Part shown: positions 1 to 15,786 of the stretch, in pieces
How the letters are laid out: every line of letters begins with the position of its first letter
Numbering within the stretch: the first letter of the stretch is position 1
Assembly (NCBI GenBank): GCA_028751875.1
Contig: CM054165.1
Location: forward strand, 28,782,131 to 28,846,130
Direction of reading: 5' to 3'
Length of the DNA stretch: 64,000 nucleotides
Origin: Rapana venosa
Lineage: Eukaryota; Mollusca; Gastropoda; Neogastropoda; Muricidae
Program-made: the position numbers and the translations under genes
Notes under the pieces: model-generated
Seen by the model: the letters and a program-made list of their open reading frames with translations, nothing else
Told to the model about the DNA's origin: nothing
Database searches by the model: none

Positions 1-1976
1 CATATTGACAACAAAATGTTTCATAAAAGCAATAACATTATGTCAACATGCCGTTTTGTATTAACCATAACATTATGTCAACATAACGTTTTATTATAAC
101 CATAACATTATGTCAACATAACGTTTTATTAAAACAATAACAATATGTAAACATAACGTTTTATAACAACCATAACATTATTTCACCATAACGTTTTACA
201 ACAGCAATAACGTTATGGCAACATAACGTTTTATAACAACCATAACATTATGTCAGAATAACGTTTTATAACAACCATAACATTATGTCAACAAAACGTT
301 TTATAACAACCATAACATTATGAAAACATAACGTTTTATAACAACATAACATTTTGTCAACATAACGTCGTTATAAACAACCATAAACATCATGACAAAC
401 ATAAGAGATTATAGAAACCCCAAAAAAAAAAAAAAAAAACATCATGTCAGATAACGTTTTATAACAACCGTAAACATTTATGAAACATAACGTTTTAAAA
501 CAACCGTAAAATTATGAAAAACATAAAGTTGTATAAAAAAACCATATCTTTTGTCAAACATAACGTGTTCTAAACAAATAACATTATGTCATCATAACGT
601 GTTTACAACAAATACATAATGTCAACATAACGGGTTTTAAACAATATAAATCATGCAACATAACGTTTTATAACATCCAGAACTGATATCAACTTAACGT
701 TTTATAACAACCAGAAAAATTTGTCAACATAACGTTTTATAACAACCAGAACATTATGGGAACAAAACGTTTTATACCAACCATAACATTATGTCAACAT
801 AACGTTTTATGACAACAATAATATTATCTCAACATAACGTTTCATAACAACCATAACATTTTGTCAACATAACGTTTCATACCAGCCAAAACATTTTGTC
901 AACATAACGTTTTATAACAGCCATTACATATGTCAACATAACATTTTATAACAACCATAACATTATGACAACATAACGTTTTAAAACAACCATAAAAATA
1001 TGTCAAAATAACATTTGAGAACATCCATAACCTTATGTCAACATAACGTTTTATAACAGCCATAACATCTCAACATAACGTTTTATAACAAAAATAACAT
1101 TATGTCAACTCAACGTTTTATAACAACCAGAACATTATGTCAACATAACGTTTTTTTACACCCAGAACATTATGTCAACTTAAAACGTTTTATGTAACAA
1201 CCAGGAACATTTGTCAACATTAACGTTTTATACCCCAACCAGAACCTTTAGGGGAACAAAAACGTTTCTATAACAAACACAATAACATTATGTCAACATA
1301 AACGTTTTATGACAACCATAATATTATCTCAAACATAACGTTTCATTACCAACACATAACATTTTGTTTCTCAACAAAACGTTTCATACCAGCCAATAAC
1401 ATTTTGTCAAAATAACGTTTTATAACAACCATAACATTATGAAATAATTAGTTTTAAAAAGATCGCGTAACATTACTGAAAAAACATTAAAAGTTGTATA
1501 AACAAACATTTTCATTTTGTCAAACATAACGTGTTCTAACAACATAACATTATGTCAACATAACGTGTTACAACAACAGAACATAATGTCACATAACGTG
1601 TTATAACAATATAACATCATGTCAACATAACGTTTTATAACATCCAGAACATTATGTCAACATAACGTTTTATAACAACCAGAACAATATGTCAACATAA
1701 CGTTTTATAACAACCAGAACATTATGGGAACAAAACATTTTATAACAACCATAACATTATCTCAACATAACGTTTCATAACAACCATAACATTTTGTCAA
1801 CATAACGTTTCATACCAGCCATAACATTTTGTCAACATAACGTTTTATAACAGCCATTACATATGTCAACATAACATTTTATAACAACCATAACATTATG
1901 ACAACATAACGTCTTTTAAACTACGTAAAATATGTCAAATAACATTTTGTGAACCTCCCCATATACCTTATGTTCA
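1..1976 (+). repeat. Long direct repeat, copy 1 (partner 16188-18172)
   Basis: This stretch matches 16188-18172 almost base for base, including rare landmarks: an A-run after GAAACCCC (about 417-439 and 16598-16623), the GATCGCG spot (1461 and 17651), and the odd CTCCCCATATACC string (1955 and 18151). Similarity starts at the window edge, so the copy may extend further left. To the right, copy 1 continues as satellite and copy 2 runs into non-satellite sequence. Confidence 0.93.
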
Positions 1977-4900
1977 ACATAACGTTTTATAACATCCATA
2001 ACATTATCTCAACATTAACGTGTATAACAAAATACATTTATGTCAACTCAAGTTTTATAACAACCAGAACCATTATGTCAACATAAAGTTTATTTCACCA
2101 AAAACAAATTATGTCAACATATACGTTTTATAACAACCAGAACATTATGTCAACATAACGTTTTATAACAACCAGAACATTATGTCAACATAACGTTTTA
2201 TTATAACTATAACATTATGTCAACATAACGTTTTATAACAACCATAACATTATTTTACCATAACGTTTTACAACAGCCATAACATTATGGCAACATAACG
2301 TTTTACAACAGCCATAACATTATGTCAACATAACGTTTTATAACAACCAAAACATTATGTCAACATAACGATTTAAAACAACCATAACATTATGTAAACC
2401 TAACGTTTTTATAACAACCATAACATTATGTCAACAAAACGTTTTATAACAACCATAACATTATGACAACATAACGTTTTATAACAAAATAACATTTTGT
2501 CAACATAACGTGTTATAACAACCATAACATCATGACAACGTAACGTGTTTTAACAACCATAACATCATGTCAAGATAACGTTTTATAACAACCGTAACAT
2601 TATGAAAACATAACGTTTTATAACAACCGTAACATTATGAAAACATAACGTTGTATAACAACCATATCATTATGTCAACATAACGTGTTCTAACAACATA
2701 AAATTATGTCAACATAACGTGTTATAACAACATAATGTCAACATAACGTGTTATAACAATATAACATCATGTCATCATAACGTTTTATAACATCCAGAAC
2801 ATTATCTCAACATAACGATTTATAACAACATAACATTTTGTCAACATAACGTGTTATGACAACCATAACATCATGTTAACAAAACGTGTTATAACAACCA
2901 TAACATCATGTCAACATAATGTGTTTAACAACCATAACCTCATGTCCACATAACGTTTAATAACAACCATAACATTATGTCAACATAACGTTTTATAACA
3001 ACCATAACATTATGTCAACATAACGTTTGATAACAACCATAACATTATGTCAACATAACGTTTTATAACAACAATAACATTATGGCAACATAACGTTTCA
3101 TAATAACATAACACAATGTCAACATAACGTTTTATAACAACCAGAAGAATATGAGAACATAACGGTTTAAAACAATCATAACATTATAACAACATAACGT
3201 TTTATAACAACCATAACATTATGTCAACATAACGTGTTATAACAACACAACATTATGACAACATAACGTGTTATAACAAAATACATTATGTCCACATAAC
3301 ATGTTATAACAATATAAAATTATGTCACATAACGTTTTATAACAATCATAACATTTAATCAACATAACGTTTTATAACAGCCATAACATTATGGGAACAA
3401 AACGTTTTATAACAACCATAACATTATGTCAACATATCGTCTTATGACAACCATAATATTACCTCAACATAACGTTTCATAATAACCATAACATTTTGTC
3501 AACATAACGTTTCATACCAGCCATTACATTTTGTCAACATAACGTTTTATAACAGACATTACATTTTTCAACATAACATTTTATAACAACCATCACATTA
3601 TGACAACATAACGTTTTAAAGCAACCATAAAATTATGTCAAAATAACATTTGAGAACATCCATAACCTTATGTCAACATAACGTTTTAAAACAGCCATAA
3701 CATTATCTCAACATAACGTTTTGTAACAAACATAACATTATGTCAACTCAACGTTTTACAACACCCAGAACATTATGTCAACATAACGTTTTATAACAAC
3801 CAGAACAATATGTCAACATAACGTTTTATAACAACCAGAACATTATGTCAACATAACGTTTTATTATAACTATAACATTATGTCAACATAACGTTTTATA
3901 ACAACCATAACATTATTTTTTTTTTAGCATAACGTTTTACAACAGCCATAACATATGGCAACATAACGTTTTAAAACAACCATAACATTATGTCAACATA
4001 ACGTTTTATAACAACCAAAACATTATGTCAACATAACGATTTAAAACAACCATAACATTATGTAAACTTACGTTTCATAATAACCATAACTTTATGTCAC
4101 AAACGTTTCATTCAGCCATAAACATTATGTAAACACAACGTTTAAACTAACAGCCATAACATATATCAACATAACGTTTTATAACACCATTGCATTATGA
4201 ACAACCCCTAACGGTTTAGAACAACAATTACATTGTGTCAATTAACGTGTTCTAAACAACTAACATTATGTCAACATAAACGTGTTCTAACTACTTAACA
4301 TTTTGTAAACATATCTTGTATAACAGCATAACATTATTTTAACCATAACATTTTCTAAACAACCATAAACATTATGTCAAGATAAACGTTAGATAACATC
4401 AATAACATTAGTCACATAACGTGTTATAACATAAGAACATTATGGTCAACATACCTTTTATACATAGGAACATTTATGTCTACATAACGTTTTATTACAA
4501 CCAGAACATTATGTCAACAGTAACGGTTTTATAATAACCATCATTATGTCAACAAACGTTTATAACAACCATAACATTAATTTCAACATAGGTTAATAAC
4601 AGCAAACATTATGTACATAACGTTTTATAACAATCTAACATTTGTATCAGAACGTTTAATAACAACCAGAACATTATGTCAACATAGCGTGTTATAACAA
4701 CCATGACATCATGTCAACCAAACGTGTTATAACAACCATAACATCATGTCATCGAAACGTGTTATAACAACCATAACATCATGTAAACATAACGTGTTAT
4801 AACATCTATAACATCATGTCAACATAACGTGTTATAACAACCATAACATCATGTCAACATAACGTTTTATTAAAAAAAACAACTTTATTTCAACATAACG

Positions 4901-7900
4901 TGTTATAGCCACCATAACATTATGTCAACATAACGTTTTATAACAACCATAATATTGAGTCAACATAACGTTTCATAAAAACCATAACATTATGAAAACA
5001 TAACATTTTATAACAACGTACCATTATGTCAACACAACGTGTTATAACAACCATAACGTCATGTCAACAAAACGTGTTATAACAACTATAACATCATAAC
5101 AACATAACGTGTTATAACAACCATAAGATCATGTCAACATAACGCTTTCTGATAACCATAACATTATGTCAACATAACGTGTTATAACAACCCTAATATC
5201 ATGTTAACATAACGTGTTCTAACAACGATAACATCATGTCAACATAACGAGTTATAACAACCATAAAATCATGCCAACATAACGTTTTATAACAACGCAA
5301 CATTATGTCAACATAACGTGTTATAACCACCATAACATTATGTCAACAAAACGTATTATAACAGCCATAACATTATATCAACATAACGTTTTATAACAAC
5401 CATAATATATAGTCAACATAACGTTTTATAAAAACAATAACATTATGAAAACATAACATTTTGTAACAACATACAATTATCTCAACACAACGTGTTACAA
5501 CAACCATTACATCATGTCAAAAAAACGTGTTATAAAAACCATAACATTTTGTCAACATAACGTTTTATAGCAACCATAACATTATGTCAACATAAAGTTT
5601 TAGAACAACCATAACATAATGTCAACATAACGATTCATAACAACCATAATATTATGCCAACATAACGTTTCATAACAACATAACATGATGTCAACATAAC
5701 GTGTTATAACAACCATAACACTAAGTCAACATAACGTTTCATAACAACCAAAACATTCTGTCAACATGACGCTTCATTACAATATAAAATTATATCAACA
5801 TAACGTTTTATAACAACCAAAATATTATGTCAACATAATGTTTATTAACAACCAAAACATTATGTCAACATAACGTTTTATAACAACAACATTATTATGT
5901 AAACATAACGTTTTATAACAACCATAACATTATGTCAACATAACGTTTCCTAACAACATAAAATTAAATGAAAATAACGTTTTATAACAACCAAAACATT
6001 ATGCCAACACAACGTTTTATACCAACCATAACATTATGTCAACATAACGTTTAAGAACAACCAGAACATTATGTCAACATAACGTGTTTTAACAACCATA
6101 ACATTATTACAACATAACATTTTATAACAACACAACATTTTGTCAACATAACGTGTTATAACAACCATAAGATCATGTCAACAAAACGTGTCATAACAAC
6201 AATAACATTATGTCGACATAACGTGTTATAACAACCATAACATCATGTCAACTTAACGTTTTAAAAGAACTCTAACATTATGACAACATAACATTTTATA
6301 ACAACATAACATTTTGTCAAACATAACGTGTTAAAAACATCATAACATCATGTCAAAAAACGTTGTTATAACAAACAATAACTTTATGTCAACGTAAGTG
6401 TTATAACAACACATACATCATTCAACTACGCTGTTAAAAACAACCATAACATTGTATCTACTTAAGTTTTATAACACCGATAAACTTTATGTCAACATAA
6501 CGTTGTATAACAACACATATTATTAATTTTGTAAACATAACGTTTTATAACAACCATAACATTATGTCAACATAACGTCTTATAACAACCATAAAATCAT
6601 GTCAACATAACGTGTTATAACAACTATAACATCAGGTCAACATTACGTCTTATAACAACCATAACATTATGACAACATAACGTTTTATAACAACCTTAAC
6701 ATTATGTCAACATGACGTGTTCTATTAACATAACATTATGTCAACATAACGTGTTATAACAACCATACATTATGGCAACATAACGTTTTATAACAACCAT
6801 AATATTATTTCAACATAACGTTTTTTTAAAAACCTTTACATTATGTCAACATAACTTTTTATAACGACCATAACATTATGACAACATCACGTGTTATAAC
6901 AAGAACAACATCATGTTAACATAACGTGTTATAACAACACAACATTATGCCAACATAACGTATTATAACAACCATAACATTATGTCAACATAACGTTTTA
7001 TAACAAGCGTAACAATATGACAACATAAAATTTTATAACAACAAAACATTTTGTCAACATAACGTGTTATAACAACCATAACATCATGTCAACAAAACGT
7101 TTTATAACAACCATAACATTATGTCAACAAAACGTTTTATAACAACCATAAAATTATTTCAACATAACGATTTATGAAAAAGCATAACATTATGTTAACA
7201 TAACGGTTATAAAAACCATAACATTATGTCAACATTAAGTGTTATAACAACCATAAATCTATGTCAAACATAACGTTTTATAACAACCATAACATTATGT
7301 CAACATAACCTTTTATAACAACAGGACTATTATGACAACATAACGTTTTATAACAACACTAAGATTATGTCAACATAAGGTTTTATTATAACCATATTAT
7401 TAGGTCAACATAACGTTTTATAACAACCATAACATTATTTCAACATATCGTTTTATAACAACCATAACATCATGTCATCATAACGTTTTATAACAACCAT
7501 AACATTTTGTCAACATAACGTTTTAACAACTAAAACATATATGTCAACATTATCGTATATGAACAACTATAAATTTTGACAACATAACAATTTTATAACA
7601 ACATAAATTTTGTCAACTTACGTGTTATAACAACCATTACATCCTGTCAACACAAAGTGTTACAACAAACCATAACAATTAGTCAACATAAAAGTGTTAT
7701 AACAAACCTTAACATCATGTCACCATAACGTTTTAAAACAACCATAACATTATGTCAACATAATGTTTTATAACAACCGAAACACTATGTCAACATAACG
7801 TTTTATAACAACCACATTATTATGTAAACATAACGTTTTATAACAATCATAACATAATGTCAACATAACGTGTTATAACAACCATAACATCAGGTTAACA

Positions 7901-10900
7901 TAACGTGTTATAACAACGATAACATTATGTCAACATAACGTGTTATAACAACTATACCATCATGTCAACATGACGCTTTCTAATAACCATAACATTATGT
8001 CAATATATCGTTTTCTAACAACCATAACATTATGTCAACATAGCATTTTATAACAGTCATAACATTATGTCAACATAACGTTTTATAATAACCATAACAT
8101 TATGTCAACACAACGTTTTATAACAGCCATTACATAATGTCAACAAAACGTATTATAACAACCATAACATTATGTCTACATTACATTTTATAACAACCAG
8201 AACATTATGTCAACATAACGATTTATAAAAACCATAACATTATGTCAACAGAACGATTTATAAAAACCATAACATTATGTCAACATAAAGTGTTTAACAA
8301 CCATAACATGTCAACGTAACGTTTCATAACAACTATAACATTATGTCAACATAACGTTTATAACAACCCTTAACTTTTATGTCAAATAAAGTTTTTTATC
8401 AACCATTCATATATGTCAATAATAACGTTTTATAGCAAACATAACATTATGTCAACATAACGTTTTCAAAAAACCATAACATTATGTCAACATAACGTGT
8501 TATAACAACCATAACACTAAGTCAACATAACGTTTCATACCAACCATAACATTATGTCCACATAACGTTTCATAACAACATAAAATTATATCAACAGTAC
8601 GTTTGATAACACCAAAACAGTATGTCAACAAAACGTTTTATAACAACTATAACATTATGTCAACATAACGTTTTATAACAACCATAACATTGTGTCAAGA
8701 TAACGTGTTCTAACAACATAACATTATGTCAACATAACGTGTTTTAACAACATAACATTTTGTCAACATAACGTGTTACAACAGCATAACTTTATGTCAA
8801 CATACCATATTATAACAACCATAACATTATGTCAACATAACGTTTATAACATCCATAACATTATGTCATCATAACGTTTTATAACAATTACAACATTATG
8901 TCAACATAACCTTTTATAACAACAGGATTATTATGACAACATAATGATTTATAATAACCATAACATTTGTTCAACATAACGTTTTATAACAACCATAACA
9001 TTATGTCAAATAACGTTTTATAAAAACCATAACATTTTGTCAACATAACGTTTTATAACAACCAGAACATGACGTCAACATAACGTATTTTAACAACCAT
9101 AACATTTTGACAACATAACATTTATCAAAACATAACATTTTGTCAACATAACCTGTTATAATAACCATAACATCATGTCAACAAAACGTGTTATAAGAAC
9201 CATAACATTATGTCAACATAAAGTGTTATAACAACCATAACATCATGTCAACATAACTTTGTAAAACAACCATAACATTATGACAACATAACATTTTATA
9301 ACAACATAACATGTTGTCAACATGACGTGTTAAAAGAACCATAACATCATGTCAACAAAACGTGTTATAACAACCATAACATTATATCAACATAACGTGT
9401 TATAACAACCATAATATCATCTCAACATTACGTTTTAAAACAACCAGAACATTATGTCAACATAATGATTTATAACAACTGAAACATTAAGTCAAGATAA
9501 CGTTTTATAATAACCATATTATTATGTAAACATAACGTTTTATAAACAACCATTACTTTTATGTCAACATGGACGTGTTATAACCAACCATAACGTTTGT
9601 CAACATAAACGTTTTTATAACAACCATAACATTTGTCTACATAGTGTTGTTATAACGAACATAAAATTATGTCAACATAAACGTGTTATAAGAACCTTAA
9701 CATCAAGTCAACATAACGTGTTATAACAACCATAACATAATGTCAATATAACGTTTCATAACAACCATAAAATTATGTCAACATAACGTTTTATAACAAC
9801 AATAACATTATGTCAACATAACGTTTTATAACAACCATAACATTATGTCAACATAACGTGTTATAAGAACATAACATTATGTGAACATTACTTGTTATAA
9901 GTACCAAAACATCAAGTCAACATAACGTGTTATCACAACCATAACATCATGTCAACATAACGTTTTATCACAACCACAACATCATGTCAACATAACGTTT
10001 TATAACAACGATAACATTATGAAAACATTACATTTTATAACAACATAACATTTTGTCAATATCACGTGTTATAACAACCAAAACATCATGTCAACAAAAC
10101 GTGTAATAAGAATCATAATATCATGTCAACATAACGTTTTATAAAAACCATAATATTATGTCAACATAAAGTTTTATAACAACATAACATTATGTCAACA
10201 TAACGTGTTATAACAACCATAACATAATGTCAACATGACGTATTATAACAACCATAACATCATGTCAACATAACGTTTTATAACAACCATAACATTATAT
10301 AAACATAACGATTTTTAACAACAATAACATTATGTCAACATAACGTTTAATAACAACCATAACATTATATTGACATAACGTTTCATAACAGCCACAACAT
10401 TATGTCAACATAACGTTTTATAGCAACCATAACATTATGTGAACATAACGTTCTAGAACAGCCATAACATTATGTCAACATTACGTTTTATAACAACCAT
10501 AACATTATGTCAAAATAACGTTTTATAACAATTATAACATTATGTTAACATGACGTTTTATAACAACATAACATTATGTCAACATAACGTGTTATAACAA
10601 TCATAACATCATGTCAACATAACGTGTTATAACAACCATAACATTATGTCCACATAATGTGTTATAACAACCATAACATCATGTCAACAGAACGTTGTAT
10701 AACAACCATAGACATTATGACAACATTATATTTTATAACAACATGACGATTAGTCAACAAAACTTGTTATAACAGCCATAACATCATGTCAACAAAACGT
10801 GTTATAACAACCATAACATCATGTCAACATAACGTGTTTTAACAACCATGAGATCATGTCAACATAACGTTTTATAACAACCATAACATTATGTCAACAT

Positions 10901-11431
10901 AACGTTTTATAATAAGTAGAACATTATGACAACATAACGTTTTATAACAACCATAACATTATGTCAACAAAACGGTTTATAACAGCCATAACATTATGTC
11001 AACAAAACGTTTTATAACAACCATAACTTTATGACAACATAACGTGTTATAAGAACATAACATTATGTCAACATTACGTGTTATAAGAACCATAACATCA
11101 AGTCAACATATCGTGTTATAACAACCATAACATAATGTCAACATAACGTTTCATAACAACCATATAAATTATGTGAAAATAACGTTTTATATAAAAAAAA
11201 ACCAAAAAAATAACATAATGTCAACATAACGTTTTATAAATCATAAAATTTATGTCTACATAACGGTTTATTAATAACAAAACATTTCGTCAACATAACG
11301 TTTTATAACAACATAACATTATGTCAACATAACGTTTTATTAACACAGCCTTTATACATAATGTCAACATAACGTTTTATAAAAACCATAACATTATATA
11401 AACATAACGTTTTATAACAACCATAACATTA

Positions 11432-14005
11432 TGTCAGCATAACGTTTTAGAGCAACCTGAACATTATAGCAATATAGCGCATCATAACAACCATAACATT
11501 ATGTCAACATAACGGTTTATAGCAACCATAACATTATGTCAACATAACGTTTTATAACAACCATAACATTATGTCAACATAACGGTTTATAGCAACCATA
11601 ACATTATGTCAACATAACGTTTTATAACAACCATAACGTTATGTCAACAGAACGTTTTATAACAACCATAACATTACGACAACATAACGTGCTATAAGAA
11701 CATAACATTATGTCAACATAACATGTTATAAGAACCATAACATCAAGTCAACATAACTTGTTATAACAACCATTACATAATGTCAACATTAATTGTTATC
11801 ACAACCATAACATCATGTCAACATAACGTTTTATAACAACCATAACATCATGTCAACATAACGTTTTATAACAACCATAACATTATGACAACATTACATT
11901 TTATAACAACATAACATTTTGTCAATATTACGTGTTATAACAACCAAAACATCATGTCAACAAAACATGTTATAACTATTATAACATCATGTCAACATAA
12001 CGTGTTAGAACAAATATAACATCTTGACAATATAACGTTTTACAACAACCATAAGATCATGTCGACACAACGTTTTATAACAACCATAACATTATATCAA
12101 CATAACGATTTATAGCAACAATAACATTATGTCAACATAACGTTAAATAACAACCATAACATTATCTCCACATAACGTTTCATAACAGCCATAACATTAT
12201 GTCAACATAACGTTTTATAACAGCCATAACATTATGTCAACATATAGTTTTATAACAACCATAACATTATGACAACATAACGTGTTATAAGAACATAACA
12301 TTATGTCAACATAACGTGTTATAAGTACCATAACATGAAGTCAACATAACGTGTAAGAACAACCATACCATAATGTCAACATAACGTTCTATAACAACCA
12401 TAACATTAATTCAACATTACGTTTTATAGAAACCATAACATTATGTCAACATAACGTTTTATAACAACTATATTATTATGACAACATAACGTTTTATAAC
12501 AACCATAACATTATGTCAACATAACGGTTTTTAGCGACCATAACATTATGTCAACATAACGGTTCATAACAGCAATAACACCATGTAAACATGACGTTTT
12601 ATAACAACATAACATTATGTCAACATAACGTGTTATAAAAATCATAACATAATGTCAACATAACGTGTTATAACATTCATAACATTATGTCCACATAAAG
12701 TGTTATAACAACCATAACAACAAGTCAACAGAACGTTGTAAAACAACCATAGACATTATGACAACATAACATTTTATAACAACATTACGATTTGTCAACA
12801 TAACTTGTTATAACAGCCATAACATCATGTCAACAAAACGTGTTATAACAACCGAAACATCATGTCAACATAACGTGTTATAACAACCATAAGATTATGT
12901 CAACATAACGTTATAACAACCATAACATTATGTCAACATAACGTTCTGTAACAACCATAACATAATGTCAACATAACGTTTTATAACAGCCATCACATTA
13001 TGTCAACATAACGTTTTATAGCAACTATAACATTATGACAACATAACGTTTTATAAAAGCCATAACATTATTTCAACATAACGGATTATAGCAACCATAC
13101 CATTATAGCAACATAACGATTTATAACAACCATGACATTATATCAACTTAACGTTTTATAACAACTATAACATTATGACAACAAAACGTTTTATTTCAAC
13201 CAGAACATTATGTCAATATAATGGTTTATAGCAACCATAACATTATGTCAACATAACGTTTTATAACAACCATAACATTATGTCAACATAACGTTTTATA
13301 ACAGCCATAACATAACGTCAACATAACGTTTTATAAAAACCATAACATTATATAAACATAACGTGTTATAACAACCATAACATCATGTCAACAAAACGTG
13401 TTATAACAACCATACCATTAGGTCAACATAACGATTTATAACAACCATAACACTATATCAACAAAACGTTTTATAACAACTATAACATTATGACAACAAA
13501 ACGTTTTATTACAACGAGAACATTATGTCAATATAACGCTTTATAGCTACCATAACATTATGTCAACATAACGTTTTATAACAACCATAACGTTATGTCA
13601 ACATAACGTTTTATAACAACCATAACATTATGACAACATAACGTGTTATAAGAACATAACATTATGTCAAAAAACGTGTTATAAGAACCATTACAATCAA
13701 GTCAAACATAACGTGTTATAACAAACAAAACATAATGTCAACCACAACGTTTCATAAGAACCATAAAATTATTGTTCAACATAACGTTTTATTAATATTA
13801 TAACATTATGTCAACATAAGTTTTAATAACAACCATAACATTTATCTTCTCATAACGTTTTTATAACAGCCTTAACATAATGTCAACATACGTTTTATAA
13901 AATCAATAAACAGATATAAACATAACGTTTTATAACAACCTTAACATTATGTCAGCTAACGTTTTTAGTGCAACTGAACATATAGCAAATATAGCGCATC
14001 ATAAC
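11432..14005 (+). repeat. Higher-order repeat pair with about 2.5 kb offset
   Basis: The monomer order beginning at the marker 11432-11490 (AGAGCAACCTGAAC, then TATAGCGCATCATAAC) recurs at 13951-14005. It continues in the same order, through GTGCTATAAG and AACATCTTGACAATATAACG, to 12048 and 14500 respectively. The whole variant order is conserved, so this is a duplicated block of about 70 monomers and not independent mutation. Confidence 0.85.
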
Positions 14006-14603
14006 ACCATAACATTATGCAACATAACGGTTTATAGCAACCATAACATTTATGTCAACCATAACGTTGTATAAAAACCATATCGTTATGTCAACAGACG
14101 TTTTATAACAACCATAACATTACGACAATTAACGTGCTATAAGAACCATAACTTATGTCAAACATAAACATGTTATAAGGAACACATAACATCATGTCAA
14201 CATAACGTGTTATAACAACCATTACATAATGTCAACATTAAGTGTTATCACAACCATAACATCATGTCAACATAACGTTTTATAACAACCATAACATCAT
14301 GTCAACATAACGTTTTATAACAACCATAACATTATGACAACATTACATTTTATAACAACATAACATTTTGTCAATATTACGTGTTATAACAACCAAAACA
14401 TCATGTCAACAAAACATGTTATAACAATCATAACATCATGTCAACATAACGTGTTAGAACAAATATAACATCTTGACAATATAACGTTTTACAACAACCA
14501 TTAGATCATGTCGACATAACGTTTTATAAAACAACAATAACATGTATAACAACATAAGATTCTCTAGACAATAACATTATGTCAACAACGTTAAATAACA
14601 ACC

Positions 14604-14707
14604 ATCATCATCATCATTATTCATCATTACTATTATTACCACCACCACCACCACCACCACCACACCACCACCACCACACCACCACCCACCACCACCACCA
14701 CCACCCC

Positions 14708-14741
<34 letters not shown>

Positions 14742-14900
14742 TCATCTAGTCGTCGTCGTCGTCTCGTCGGTCGTCGTACGTTGTTCGTCGTCTTACCTTC
14801 ATATCATCATCATCACTTATCATCATCATCATCATCATCATCATCATATCATTATTCATCATTATTACCTCACAATCAATAAAATAATAAAATAGTATAG

Positions 14901-14951
<51 letters not shown>

Positions 14952-15094
14952 TAATAATAATAATAATAATAATACTTACTAATAATAATAATAATAGTAA
15001 TAATAATAATAATACTATAATAATAATTGTAATAATTAATAATAATATTACATAATAATATAATAATAATAATAATAATAATAACTAATAATAA

Positions 15095-15138
<44 letters not shown>

Positions 15139-15755
15139 AAAAGTATTGATAATAATAATGCTAATGCTAATAAAAAAAATAATAATAATAATAACAAACA
15201 ACAATAATAATAAATAAATATTATTATATTAATATAAGAATAATATGATTAATAATGAATGATGATGATGATGATGATGATGATGTTGATGATGATGGAT
15301 GATGATGTGATGATGATGATGATGATAAACTCGATGATGACGACGTGATAAAAAATGATGGTTCATGATGATGGATGATGATGATGATGATGTTGATGAT
15401 GATTGATATGAAAATCATGATGATGATAATGATGAGAATAATTATAATACTAATCATATAATAATGATAATAATAATAATAATAATAATTAATAATAACA
15501 ATTAATATAATAATAATAATAATAATAATAATGGAAAATAATAATATAAATAATAATAGTAATAATGCTAATGCTAATAAAAAAAATATTAATAAACAAC
15601 AATAAAAAATAATAATAATTATTATTATAATAATTATAAGGAAAACTGATAAATACCGATGGTGATGATGACTGATGATGTGATGATGATGATGATGATG
15701 ATGATGTTGTTATTAATAATCATGATGATGATTATGATGTTTATAATAATTAATT

Positions 15756-15786
<31 letters not shown>

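Larger units (their letters stand above)
1..14603 (+). repeat. 35-bp satellite array, plus orientation, block 1
   Basis: About 410 diverged head-to-tail copies of a 35-bp unit; a clean example is 3038-3072. Its key parts are CATAACATTATGTCAACATA followed by ACGTTTTATAACAAC. Main variants replace CGTTTTAT by CGTGTTAT or CGTTTCAT, and ATTATG by ATCATG. Copies are contiguous, with no unique spacers. Because 35 is not a multiple of 3, no long frame stays open. The block contains higher-order repeats: 560-670, 1525-1650 and 2640-2790 share the same variant order, and 11030-12080 resembles 13625-14520. It is satellite DNA of unknown chromosomal role; a centromeric or other heterochromatic location is possible but not shown. 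Confidence 0.97.

Noticed and set aside
1..14603. CRISPR-like array of regular 35-bp repeats
   Set aside because: There are no unique spacers: the whole period is conserved. Orientation changes, the LINE and the simple repeats show a eukaryotic satellite.
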